Below, piece by piece: positions 1-7,739 of a stretch of 64,000 bases of DNA. How positions within the stretch are numbered: the first letter of the stretch is position 1; every line of letters begins with the position of its first letter. The notes beneath the pieces are model-generated. The model had not been told where the DNA came from and did not search any database. It worked only from the letters and a program-made list of their open reading frames with translations. Both the position numbers and the translations under genes were made by a program. Source of the stretch: an uncultured Pelagibacteraceae bacterium (lineage in GTDB: Bacteria; Pseudomonadota; Alphaproteobacteria; Pelagibacterales; Pelagibacteraceae); NCBI GenBank assembly GCA_902582345.1, contig CACHRU010000001.1:1-64000 (forward strand), in the 5' to 3' direction.

Positions 1-679
1 ACTGAGTTTATGGATATTTATTTTACCCTTTGTGGCAATTAATTTTTGTTTATTAATATCTATAAATTATGAGTTTTTAGACGGAACAATATTTTCCGTT
101 GATCAACTTGGTAGATCAAATTTTGTAATACCCTATATTGATGGAAGTCTGTCTATTAGTAGAGCTTCAAGAACTTTCCCGCAATATCTAATTTTTAAAC
201 CCTCAATGATAATTTGTGCAATAATGTTATACTTTTATTGGCAAAATAATAATAAGTTAGTTAATAGCTTTTACGAAACAAAAAATATTAATTATAAATT
301 CAAAATGTTTGGGATTTTATCTGCAGTTTTTTTGGTAATTCACTCAATATTTTTAGGAATAAAATTTGATATTCAAATTTATAAGCTTTTCAGAAGAGTG
401 GTTCTTTTATTATTTATTATATTTGAAATAATAGCTCAAGGTATACTTGTCTATAATTTTTTTAAATTGAAAGAGAAAATAAAAAATCTTTTTAATTATA
501 AAATTTTAAAGTGCAAAATTTTATTAGTTTCTACTTTATCTGTAATCGGATTATTGAGCATTCCTCTTCTTGTAACAAAAGGTAACACACATATTAAACA
601 CGCACTGGAATGGAACTTTTTTTTAGGGGTTATATTATTTTATCTTTTGACTAGGTTTTTATGGAGAAGAACCACTTAA
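1..679 (+). CDS. Partial membrane protein, C-terminal part
   Basis: The reading frame is open from base 2, so this is the 3' part of a gene that begins outside the window; an internal GTG at 32 is not the real start. The visible product has about five hydrophobic segments separated by short lysine-rich loops and ends in a basic tail (FLWRRTT). The layout, with a conserved-looking PYIDG stretch early and a HALEW motif before the last membrane helix, faintly recalls Frag1/DRAM/Sfk1-type membrane proteins, but that is only an impression. A structured element begins at its stop codon. Function unknown. Confidence 0.6.
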   Translation, partial: LSLWIFILPFVAINFCLLISINYEFLDGTIFSVDQLGRSNFVIPYIDGSLSISRASRTFPQYLIFKPSMIICAIMLYFYWQNNNKLVNSFYETKNINYKFKMFGILSAVFLVIHSIFLGIKFDIQIYKLFRRVVLLLFIIFEIIAQGILVYNFFKLKEKIKNLFNYKILKCKILLVSTLSVIGLLSIPLLVTKGNTHIKHALEWNFFLGVILFYLLTRFLWRRTT

Positions 680-850
680 ATTTCTAGGCTTTCGCCCAGA
701 AATTTAGTAGTTTTGGTTCGTCGTTGTAGGCGCTACCGCCGAACCTCCCGATCAACCATTTTAGCGCTACTCAGCTGATCTTTCTGCCCTTTAAGCTTGA
801 ACCTCTCGGCTTTTCCCTAAATGGCCAGTTAAGAGTTGCCTCTTAATTGA
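678..850 (-). ncRNA. Candidate structured non-coding RNA, class unknown
   Basis: This convergent gap is strikingly GC-rich: bases 711-840 contain 65 G/C of 130 (50%), far above the surrounding DNA. It has no credible ORF. Several inverted repeats are visible: 678-685 with 698-705, GGTTCG/CGAACC around 714-745, GATCA/TGATC near 750-780, and TAAGAG/CTCTTA near 830-845. In the 678-705 hairpin, the one mismatch on the plus strand becomes a G-U pair on the minus strand and the loop becomes GAAA, a GNRA tetraloop. The RNA is therefore probably transcribed from the minus strand. I could not match it to tmRNA, RNase P or SRP RNA signatures; 6S RNA is possible but not shown. Confidence 0.5.
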
Positions 851-917
851 TTACATTAAATCACATTAAAAAATAATTTATATCACTTTATGGTTGTTAA
901 TTTCTATTGTCTGTGGA

Positions 918-2048
918 TTAAGTGGATAATTGTTTATTGAAAGTTTTATCAATCCACCCCCCGCCTAAAACTTTAAATCCTTTCATATCTTGATTGTAAA
1001 AAACACAGGCTTGGCCTGGTGAAATCCCTGTTTCTTTTTCTAGTATCTCTACATCAGCTTTATTATTATCTATATTAATTTTTGCTTTAAGCAATTTACC
1101 TGTTGATCTAACTTTAATTAAGATTTCTTTTTCAAAGTCTTTATTACTACCAAGAATGTTTAAATCTCTTAATTTCATTTTTTTTATAATCAATGCCTCC
1201 TTTGGACCTACTGTAATAGTGTTTGAAATTGAGTTAATTCCTATAACATAATATGGGTCCTGACTTGAAAGTTTGATTCCTCTTCTTTGACCAATAGTAT
1301 AATTAATTATTCCCTCGTGTTCACCCAGTTTTTTACCATTTAAACCTACAATATCACCTTTCTTAAAAGACTCAGGTCTAAATTTTTTTATAACAGAGCT
1401 GTAGTCACCATTAGGGACAAAACATATATCTTGGCTATCAGGTTTTTGAGCAACATTTAGATTTAAATTTTTAGCAATTTCTCTTGTCTCGCTTTTATCT
1501 ATTTGTCCAAGAGGAAATCTTAAAAAGTTAAGCTGTTCTTGAGTAGTTGAAAAAAGAAAATAACTTTGATCTCTTGAATAATCTTTTGCTCTATACATCA
1601 AGGCTTTATCGCCACCCTCTACCCTAGTAACATAATGACCAGTAATTAATGCATCTGCATTAAGATCTTTTGCGTATTTAAATAAATCTCTAAATTTAAC
1701 TGTTTGGTTACATTGCACACATGGAATTGGTGTTTCACCCGCATTGTAGCTATCAATAAAAGAGTCGATTACCTCTGTCTTAAATTTTTTTTGATAATAT
1801 AAAATTTTATGATTAATATTTAAATTTTCTGAAACTCTTTTAGCATCTAGTATATCCTGTCCAGCACAACATTGTCTGCTCTCAGTTGAATTTTTAGGGT
1901 CATTATAAAGTTTAAGGGTAATGCCAACAACATTGTAGCCATCTTTTTTCATCAAGCCGGCTGCAACTGAAGAATCAACTCCTCCTGACATGGCGACAAC
2001 CACTTTAGTATTTTTTGGTTGTTTATTTATCCCTATAGAATTAATCAT
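918..2048 (-). CDS. mnmA: tRNA-specific 2-thiouridylase MnmA
   Basis: The 376-residue protein has the ATP-pyrophosphatase motif SGGVDSS at residues 21-27. The two catalytic cysteines expected in MnmA are visible in VQCN (C113) and SQDICF (C209), as is the conserved [10 protein letters not shown] stretch. The family activates U34 of tRNA(Lys/Glu/Gln) and inserts sulfur relayed from a cysteine desulfurase, forming s2U in the cytoplasm. The length matches the family. It is divergent from the DUF3553 gene that follows it on the plus strand, with 37 bases between their starts. Nothing suggests damage. Confidence 0.97.
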   Translation of the reverse strand: MINSIGINKQPKNTKVVVAMSGGVDSSVAAGLMKKDGYNVVGITLKLYNDPKNSTESRQCCAGQDILDAKRVSENLNINHKILYYQKKFKTEVIDSFIDSYNAGETPIPCVQCNQTVKFRDLFKYAKDLNADALITGHYVTRVEGGDKALMYRAKDYSRDQSYFLFSTTQEQLNFLRFPLGQIDKSETREIAKNLNLNVAQKPDSQDICFVPNGDYSSVIKKFRPESFKKGDIVGLNGKKLGEHEGIINYTIGQRRGIKLSSQDPYYVIGINSISNTITVGPKEALIIKKMKLRDLNILGSNKDFEKEILIKVRSTGKLLKAKINIDNNKADVEILEKETGISPGQACVFYNQDMKGFKVLGGGWIDKTFNKQLST

Positions 2049-2085
2049 GAAATGTATATATTATAATTTGAGAAAATTTTCCATA

Positions 2086-2256
2086 ATGCATTTTGATTTT
2101 GAGCCAGGTGACTTAGTTATAAACCCAAAAAATAGAGACTGGGGTATTGGTCAAGTTCAATCTATAATTAAAAATAAAATCACTGTAAATTTCCAAAATT
2201 GTGGTAAAAAGGTCATCAATTCAGAAGTTATTGTTTTAGAAAAAGTAAAAAAATGA
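2086..2256 (+). CDS. DUF3553 small protein
   Basis: A 56-residue product beginning MHFDFEPGDLV. The pattern FEPGDLV..P..DWG.GQVQS, then VNF, K.VI and VIVLE matches the alphaproteobacterial DUF3553 family, which has a CarD/tudor-like look of short beta strands. The frame is open further upstream, but the conserved family begins just before FEPG, so the ATG at 2086 is preferred. Its stop overlaps the cysQ start by 4 bases, so the two are probably co-translated. The molecular role of the family is unknown to me. Confidence 0.85.
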   Translation: MHFDFEPGDLVINPKNRDWGIGQVQSIIKNKITVNFQNCGKKVINSEVIVLEKVKK

Positions 2257-3032
2257 ATTTTTTAGAAATAAAAGAAATAACAGAAAAATTAATAGAAACC
2301 GTTCAATTAGCGGGTCAAGAATCTATGCGATTGTATAATGAAGGGGTTAAAGTGACAATAAAAGATGATAATTCACCAGTTACTAATGGAGATATAAAAG
2401 TAAATGATTTGATTACAAAAAAAATCAAAAAACTAACTCCTAACATACCTATAATTTCAGAAGAAACAGTGGATTTAAAAAAAGAAAATACAGAAAGAAT
2501 TTTTTGGCTAATTGACCCAATAGATGGAACAAAAGAATATATAGCGGGCAAAGATGAGTATACTATTAATGCTGCATTGGTAATAAATAAAAAACCGGTA
2601 GCCGGACTTGTGGGAGTACCTAAAAAAAAACGTTTATTTTATTCATTTGGAAAAAATGAGAGTTATCTTTTGGAAAACGATATCAAAAAGAAAAATAATT
2701 GCTCAAAAAAAACACCCAAAAATGAAATCATAGCACTTTCAAGCTCAAATAATCCCTCATCAGAGATACAAACGAGGCTCAAAGATTACAATGTAAGTTC
2801 AACAGTAAAAATGGCAAGCTCTTATAAATTTTGTGTTATAGCTAGCGGAGAATATGATATTTACGCAGCTAAAGAGAGAGCAATGGAATGGGATTATGCT
2901 GCGGGCCACGCAGTTGCAGAACAAGCTGGAGCAATAATTACTACATTAGAGGGAAAACCTTTTTTATATGGAAAAAGCGATTATAAAAATCCCAGCCTTT
3001 TAATAATGAGAGCAAAAAATTTAAATGGTTAA
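2253..3032 (+). CDS. cysQ: 3'(2'),5'-bisphosphate nucleotidase CysQ
   Basis: 259 residues of the inositol-monophosphatase fold. Metal-binding motifs are complete: E70 in PIISEE, D88 and D91 in DPIDGTKE, and D214 in EWDYAAGHAVAEQAG. The last motif together with DPIDGTKEYI is typical of CysQ rather than of inositol phosphatases. The enzyme removes the 3' phosphate from PAP/PAPS, a by-product of sulfate activation and of phosphopantetheine transfer. It overlaps the upstream DUF3553 gene by ATGA. In an organism that often depends on reduced sulfur, PAP recycling from acyl-carrier-protein maturation is a plausible main job (inference). Confidence 0.93.
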   Translation: MNFLEIKEITEKLIETVQLAGQESMRLYNEGVKVTIKDDNSPVTNGDIKVNDLITKKIKKLTPNIPIISEETVDLKKENTERIFWLIDPIDGTKEYIAGKDEYTINAALVINKKPVAGLVGVPKKKRLFYSFGKNESYLLENDIKKKNNCSKKTPKNEIIALSSSNNPSSEIQTRLKDYNVSSTVKMASSYKFCVIASGEYDIYAAKERAMEWDYAAGHAVAEQAGAIITTLEGKPFLYGKSDYKNPSLLIMRAKNLNG

Positions 3033-3168
3033 AACAATCTTGATCATTTTGGTATCTGTAAGCTTATTCGGGCTAATAGTTTTTATTTTGGTTAAGAATG
3101 CTTTAAGAAGAAAATTAAATTTTTTAATTGAGGAAGAAAAAAAAAATAAATCAAATAATCTTAAATAA
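3025..3168 (+). CDS. Small single-pass membrane protein
   Basis: A 47-residue ORF starts at an ATG that overlaps the end of cysQ by 8 bases, a spacing typical of translational coupling. It encodes a short N-terminus, one strongly hydrophobic helix (about residues 4-23), a basic stretch KNALRRK and then an acidic/basic tail rich in E, K and N. Its 3' end overlaps the convergent recX gene by 18 bases. The composition (inside-positive, single transmembrane helix, coiled tail) is sensible for a real protein, but I recognise no family. Confidence 0.5.
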   Translation: MVKTILIILVSVSLFGLIVFILVKNALRRKLNFLIEEEKKNKSNNLK

Positions 3169-3711
3169 TTTATTAAATTCGGCAGTCTCCATATCTAAAA
3201 CTCTTTTTGAAAGTTCAAAATCAAAACCATTCCTTGCTAAAATTCCCATATCTTTTTTGTAAAAAAGCTCTCTATTTTTTTCAGGTCTTGTTGGCCCAAT
3301 TCTTCTTCTTTTACATAACTTCAAAGCAGATACAAAATCTGGTTCAATTTTTTCCTCTTTTATTTTTTCTATAGTTTTTTTAATAAATTTGCTATCCACA
3401 CCTTTTCCAATTAATGTTTTACTAATTTTATTTAATGAATATCCTCTCTTTAAGTACATTCTCGCTTTTGACTCTGAATACATTTCGTCGTTTAAAATTT
3501 TGCTTTTTTCAAGATTATTTAAAATTTCATCTATTATATTAGAAACTTCTTTTTTTGAATTTTTGCCCTTAATTTTGGTTAAATATTTCTTCAACAAATA
3601 AACTTTTAATTGTTGTTTTGAAGGATTATAGTTTTCGAGATAATTATAGGCAAGATCTCTTAAATTAGTAGTAAGGTCATCAAAATCTTTTTTATTTGTT
3701 ATGGGATTCAT
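3151..3711 (-). CDS. recX: Regulatory protein RecX
   Basis: 186 residues, almost wholly alpha-helical with repeated three-helix units. The signatures A..YL....S..QL..YL..K, then the L.....L.D......A..YL.RG.S...I...L...G pattern, fit RecX, which binds the RecA filament and limits its activity. Lysine content is high, as in other proteins of this genome. No recA is in the window, so this is a stand-alone recX. It diverges from the ABA4-like gene on the plus strand with a 27-base gap. Confidence 0.85.
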   Translation of the reverse strand: MNPITNKKDFDDLTTNLRDLAYNYLENYNPSKQQLKVYLLKKYLTKIKGKNSKKEVSNIIDEILNNLEKSKILNDEMYSESKARMYLKRGYSLNKISKTLIGKGVDSKFIKKTIEKIKEEKIEPDFVSALKLCKRRRIGPTRPEKNRELFYKKDMGILARNGFDFELSKRVLDMETAEFNKLFKII

Positions 3712-3738
3712 GAAGTTAATATACTATATTATTTTTTA

Positions 3739-4209
3739 ATGATTAATAATTTTCAAGAGTTTTTGACATACGAAAATATATATTTGGTTGCAAACTTAGG
3801 TATTATACCCTTTTGGTTATTGCTTATAATTGCCCCAGGTCATATGTTAACAAAGTTTTTGACCCAATCGATCATTCCTGCTCTTTTACTAGCTTTTGCT
3901 TATATCTATTTGGGATATAATATTTTTTTATCTGGAAACATTTTCGATGGTTTTAATTTATATTATGGTATCAATGAACTTTATGCTGTCTTTTCTGATG
4001 AAGCTTTTTTATTAATTTTTTGGTTACATTTTTTATCTATAAGTTTATTTGTAGGCTCGTGGATTGCTAGTGATTCTATAAAGTATATGGTGCCAAGATT
4101 TTTCACTGTTATATCTTTGATAGCAACTTATTTTTCAGGACCCGTTGGTTTGGTAATTTATTGGTTAATAAGAATATTTTTTGCAAAAAAAATAAATTTT
4201 AATGAATAG
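3739..4209 (+). CDS. ABA4-like (DUF4281) membrane protein
   Basis: 156 residues with about four transmembrane helices. The run NLGIIPFWLLLIIAPG at residues 19-34, the FWLHFLSISLFVGSWIASD stretch in the second half, and the terminal SGPVGLVIYW match the DUF4281 family, whose plant member ABA4 takes part in neoxanthin formation. In bacteria the family has no settled function; a link to carotenoid or retinal chemistry is only analogy. The stop overlaps the start of the following DsbA-fold gene by 8 bases, so they are likely one operon. Confidence 0.8.
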   Translation: MINNFQEFLTYENIYLVANLGIIPFWLLLIIAPGHMLTKFLTQSIIPALLLAFAYIYLGYNIFLSGNIFDGFNLYYGINELYAVFSDEAFLLIFWLHFLSISLFVGSWIASDSIKYMVPRFFTVISLIATYFSGPVGLVIYWLIRIFFAKKINFNE

Positions 4210-4789
4210 ATCTTTCGATTTTTACTTCGATTTCATAAGCCCTTACGCTTTTCTAGCTCATAAACAAGTAATTAAGTTGGCTAAGCAAAAATCTTTTAAT
4301 ATTAATTACAAACCAATTCTACTTGGAGGTCTCCATAATTTGCATGGTATTACTGCACCAGCATTCATACCTTCAAAAGCAAAGTTTATGATAAGAGATT
4401 GTAAAATGATCGCAGAAAAAAATAAAACAAATTTCAAATTTAATTCATATTTTCCAATTAAAAGTTTAAATCTTATGCGAGGGGTATTTATAGCTCGAGA
4501 AGATAATTTTCAAGTTTTTTATATTGATAAGATTTTTGAGGCTATCTGGCGTGATGGTTTAAATATGAACGATCAAAATATAATAGATAGAGTTTTAAAA
4601 AATTTAGATATTAATCCAAAAACATTTTATTTAAGATCTCTTAACGAAAATATTAAAGATGAATTAAAAAAAAGAACAAATGATGCTTTTAATAAAGGAA
4701 TATTCGGAGCCCCGACCTTTGTTGTTAATAATAAAATATTTTGGGGTCAGGATAGACTGGCATTTGCATTAGATGAATTAAATAAATAG
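4202..4789 (+). CDS. DsbA-fold 2-hydroxychromene-2-carboxylate isomerase family protein
   Basis: 195 residues starting RSFDFYFDFISPYAFLA, the hallmark of the kappa-GST/HCCA-isomerase branch of the DsbA family, where a serine (here in FISPY) replaces the redox cysteines. The C-terminal GIFGAPTFVVN with cis-proline and FWGQDRL also fit. Family members use glutathione as cofactor to isomerise aromatic-degradation intermediates, but many act on unknown substrates. There are no other aromatic-degradation genes in the window, so the substrate is open. It ends one base before the convergent rhodanese gene. Confidence 0.85.
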   Translation: MNRSFDFYFDFISPYAFLAHKQVIKLAKQKSFNINYKPILLGGLHNLHGITAPAFIPSKAKFMIRDCKMIAEKNKTNFKFNSYFPIKSLNLMRGVFIAREDNFQVFYIDKIFEAIWRDGLNMNDQNIIDRVLKNLDINPKTFYLRSLNENIKDELKKRTNDAFNKGIFGAPTFVVNNKIFWGQDRLAFALDELNK

Positions 4790-5188
4790 TTATTTTTTTT
4801 CTTTAGTTATTACTTCGAAACCAGCACTTTTAAGAGCATCAAATCCGCCTTCAGCATTTGCCACGTTTTTAAATCCCATTTCTTTAAGAGCTTTTGTTGC
4901 TAAAGCTGATCTAAATCCCAGCGCACAGAATAAAACAATATTTTTTATTTCTCCAATTTTTTTTTCTTGGTAGTATGAGCTTTTAGGATCCAGCCAAAAC
5001 TCTAACATTCCTCTAGGTATATGTATTGAGTCTTTAATGGTACCTTCGTTCCAAAGTTCTCTAATATCTCTGATATCGATTAATGTAATCTCACCTTTCT
5101 CAACAGCTGATTTTATCTCTTCTGCTTTCATCACTTTAATAGTTTTATTTGCTTCCTCAACAAGCTCTTTAGAAGATTTTATATTCAT
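4790..5188 (-). CDS. Rhodanese-like domain protein
   Basis: A single rhodanese domain of 132 residues: LIDIRDIRELWNEG near residue 35, the HIPRGMLEFWLDP segment, and the active-site loop CALGFRSALA with the catalytic cysteine. The domain accepts or donates sulfane sulfur in the cytoplasm (no signal peptide). The gene stands alone, convergent to the DsbA-fold gene and divergent from the glycosyltransferase-like gene. Its sulfur partner cannot be told from context. Confidence 0.88.
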   Translation of the reverse strand: MNIKSSKELVEEANKTIKVMKAEEIKSAVEKGEITLIDIRDIRELWNEGTIKDSIHIPRGMLEFWLDPKSSYYQEKKIGEIKNIVLFCALGFRSALATKALKEMGFKNVANAEGGFDALKSAGFEVITKEKK

Positions 5189-5217
5189 GATAATAAAGCT
5201 ATATAAAATTTTACATT

Positions 5218-6246
5218 ATGAAACAATTAAAAAATAGATCAGATACAAGTTTTATTAAAAAATTATTTGTAAAAATTTGTAGAAAATTTGGTTTTGAATT
5301 AATCGATCAAAATAATTTTTTCATTCCAACTTCAAACTCGGTCATGGGTCAAACGATAAGTAAACCGGGTAAAAAATCTATTAATATTCCTTTAGGTGAA
5401 GTAAAAATTACAAGAAATATTAAAAGTTTAGACATTATTATTAGATCTTGCGCAAAAGTAAAAATGTTGACACAGAATAAAGAGAGAATTTTTAAAAAAG
5501 AGAAAATAGAATATACCTTAAGATCGATTAATTCTTTATTAAAATCTATAAATTTCGCAAAAAATTTTTTTAAAAATATAGATTTTAAAATCATTATAGT
5601 TGATCATGAATCTGGTGAGGATAATTTAAAGAAAATAAAAGATATTTTTATATTAAATAATCTGAATTTTAAATTAATTAATCTTGATATTGAGGAATAT
5701 AAAGACACTATTTCAGAATTAAATTATCAGAAGAAAAAGGTTAGTGAAAACCAAATCTCTAATATGTGTAACATCAACAAATCTTTAGATTTATCTAAAA
5801 ATAGTACTGATTTAATTTATTTCGTAGAAGATGATTACTTGCATAAAAGAGAAGCTTTAAAAGAAATGTTATTCACTTACGAAAGACTTTCTTCTCAAGC
5901 AAATAAAGAGTTAATCCTATGTCCTTCGGACTATCCTTATCTTTATGCTAAAGCAGAAAATACTCAAATTTTTTTGGGTGAAAATTTTCATTGGAGAAAA
6001 ATTGAAGAAAGTCTATGTACTTTTTTAACTAGTCGAGAAATAATAGATAAATATTGGGAAAAATTTTTATCTATGTGTAAGTTTGAACATTATCCATTCG
6101 AACAGCCTTTACATGAAATATATCAGGAGGAGCTTTGTGTTTCGCCTATACCCTCTCTCGCGGTACATTGCACAAATGCTAATTCGATTTTTGGATTATC
6201 TCCAAATGTTGATATTAAAAAATTATGGGAAGAGAGTAATACTTAA
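5218..6246 (+). CDS. Putative GT-A-type glycosyltransferase
   Basis: 342 residues. From residue 71 it shows an alternating beta/alpha pattern: LDIIIRSC, KIIIVDHES at 124-132, and LIYFVEDDYLHK with an acidic EDD triplet at 204-206 like the DXD metal site of GT-A glycosyltransferases. A later H-W-R-K region and the EHYPFEQPLHEIY stretch may bind the acceptor. The basic N-terminus lacks a signal peptide. It is alone on this strand and followed directly by a terminator. Sugar and acceptor are unknown; the call rests on fold pattern, not on a named family. Confidence 0.5.
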   Translation: MKQLKNRSDTSFIKKLFVKICRKFGFELIDQNNFFIPTSNSVMGQTISKPGKKSINIPLGEVKITRNIKSLDIIIRSCAKVKMLTQNKERIFKKEKIEYTLRSINSLLKSINFAKNFFKNIDFKIIIVDHESGEDNLKKIKDIFILNNLNFKLINLDIEEYKDTISELNYQKKKVSENQISNMCNINKSLDLSKNSTDLIYFVEDDYLHKREALKEMLFTYERLSSQANKELILCPSDYPYLYAKAENTQIFLGENFHWRKIEESLCTFLTSREIIDKYWEKFLSMCKFEHYPFEQPLHEIYQEELCVSPIPSLAVHCTNANSIFGLSPNVDIKKLWEESNT

Positions 6247-6250
6247 ATAA

Positions 6251-6288
6251 AAAGGCCCTTTTTTAACCAAGGGCCTTTTCTTTTTTTT
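6251..6288. terminator. Bidirectional intrinsic terminator
   Basis: A perfect 10-bp stem (AAAGGCCCTT at 6251-6260 with AAGGGCCTTT at 6269-6278), an 8-base loop and a long T run to 6288 on the plus strand. There are A residues on the other side, so it can also end the minus-strand amt transcript. It sits exactly between the convergent glycosyltransferase-like gene and amt. Confidence 0.9.
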
Positions 6289-6298
6289 ACTTTTAGAT

Positions 6299-7585
6299 TT
6301 AATCTCTAATTGAGTATGCTGTTACTCCAACTTCGGCTTTATCAGTTCCTAATTTCTCAGCTGCTTTACTTATCCTTAATCCTATAGTTGATTTGAGAAT
6401 TGTAAAAGTGATCCAAGATAAAACAAAACTAAAGATGCATACTGAAGCAGTTCCAAGGAATTGTGTTCCAAAAGATGTTTCTGGATTTGTTAAAGGAACT
6501 ACTAACGTTCCAAATATTCCAGCAAACATGTGAACTGGAATAGCTCCAACTACATCGTCTATACCGTAACTCTCCAACATTTTTGTTCCAAAATACATTA
6601 TAATTGCTCCGATCGATCCAATTAGCATAGCTGAAATTGGTCCTGGTGTTAAAGGCTCTGCAGTTATAGCTACTAAACCTGCTAAAGCTCCATTAAGCAT
6701 CATTACAATATCGGTTTTACCTCCAATTAATCTTGTAATTGCTGCTCCTGTAAAAGTTCCTGCAGCACCAGCCAAATGGGTGTTAACCGCAATTTTAGAA
6801 ATAGCATTCACATCATCAAATGTTCCCATTGCTAATTGGCTAAAACCATTAAATCCAAACCAACCAAACCAAAGTAAAAATGTTCCTAATGTTACTAATG
6901 GTATACTTGAAGCTGCGAAAGGTTGCATAGATTTCTTTTCACCTCTTCTACCAAATCTTCCTTCTCTTGCGCCTAAAACTATTACTCCAGCGAGTGCTGC
7001 CGCACCTCCGCATCCATGAACTAAAGTAGATCCGGCAAAATCTGAGAAGCCGCCACTTGATAACCAGCCTCCGCCCCATTGCCAACCCATTGAAATTGGG
7101 TAAATTATTCCAGCCATAACTGCTGCAAAAATAAAAAATGGCCAAATTTTAATTCTTTCAGCTACTGCCCCTGAAACTATCGAAGCTGTTGCACAAACGA
7201 ACATAGTTTGAAAAAACCAGTCTGAATAACCAGAATAACTTGACTCTGAGTTTGTAGAATCTGTCCAAATCGTAAATGAGCCTATATAACCACCTTCTGG
7301 AACACCATAGGCTAAATTATAACCAATTAAGAAGAATACGAGCGAACAAATAGCAAATTTACCAATATTCTTAGCGGCAATTGTTGATACACTTTTGGTA
7401 GTCACCAATCCACTTTCAAGCATACAGAACCCTGCAGCCATAAAAGCAACTAGAACTCCACCTATATAAAATCCTAATGAGTTAAAAATAAATTGTCCCT
7501 CTTGAGACATTGTAGTTTCTGCAAAACTTTGAGAATTTATTAATAGTGCAGATATACTAATTAAAATGAAAATTGATTTTTTCAT
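6299..7585 (-). CDS. amt: Ammonium transporter Amt (copy 1)
   Basis: 428 residues with a signal-like first helix and eleven further membrane helices. The pore twin histidines are present: H190 in GSTLVHGCGGAAALAG and H352 in GAIPVHMFAG. The vestibule sequences NLAYG, FFQTMF and GWFGFNG also fit Amt/MEP. It moves ammonium across the inner membrane. It lies directly downstream of a close paralogue (7740-9032) but has its own leader and RBS (GGGGGAAAC before ATG), and a strong hairpin lies between the two. No glnK/PII gene is adjacent. Confidence 0.96.
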   Translation of the reverse strand: MKKSIFILISISALLINSQSFAETTMSQEGQFIFNSLGFYIGGVLVAFMAAGFCMLESGLVTTKSVSTIAAKNIGKFAICSLVFFLIGYNLAYGVPEGGYIGSFTIWTDSTNSESSYSGYSDWFFQTMFVCATASIVSGAVAERIKIWPFFIFAAVMAGIIYPISMGWQWGGGWLSSGGFSDFAGSTLVHGCGGAAALAGVIVLGAREGRFGRRGEKKSMQPFAASSIPLVTLGTFLLWFGWFGFNGFSQLAMGTFDDVNAISKIAVNTHLAGAAGTFTGAAITRLIGGKTDIVMMLNGALAGLVAITAEPLTPGPISAMLIGSIGAIIMYFGTKMLESYGIDDVVGAIPVHMFAGIFGTLVVPLTNPETSFGTQFLGTASVCIFSFVLSWITFTILKSTIGLRISKAAEKLGTDKAEVGVTAYSIRD

Positions 7586-7673
7586 GTTTCCCCCTTTGTA
7601 TTGAAGGCTTTGATAACAAATTTTACAGTTTTGTATTATGATTTAAATGCATATGAGACTTGATGAATAATTA

Positions 7674-7697
7674 AGGCCCGACGGGGGCGTCGGGCCT
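7674..7697 (-). terminator. Terminator hairpin between the two amt genes
   Basis: A perfect 10-bp GC-rich stem (AGGCCCGACG at 7674-7683, CGTCGGGCCT at 7688-7697) with a 4-base loop, just past the stop of amt copy 2. The U tract on the minus strand is weak (TTAATTATT). It likely ends or attenuates the upstream amt transcript, allowing separate expression of the two paralogues. Confidence 0.75.
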
Positions 7698-7739
7698 AAT
7701 TTTTCTCCAACTAACGAGGGAGGAGATAAGCTAATTTAA

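Noticed and set aside
678-850. Assignment of the GC-rich element as tmRNA, RNase P RNA, SRP RNA or tRNA
   Set aside because: The diagnostic cores (tag ORF and CCA end, P RNA GAGGAAAGTCC-like block, SRP GGTCAGG...GGAAG loop, TpsiC arm) are not found; 6S was left open.
905-931. TTATCCAC-type sequences resembling DnaA boxes at the mnmA 3' end
   Set aside because: The first is part of the last mnmA codons and there is no cluster, AT-rich unwinding element or replication gene nearby.
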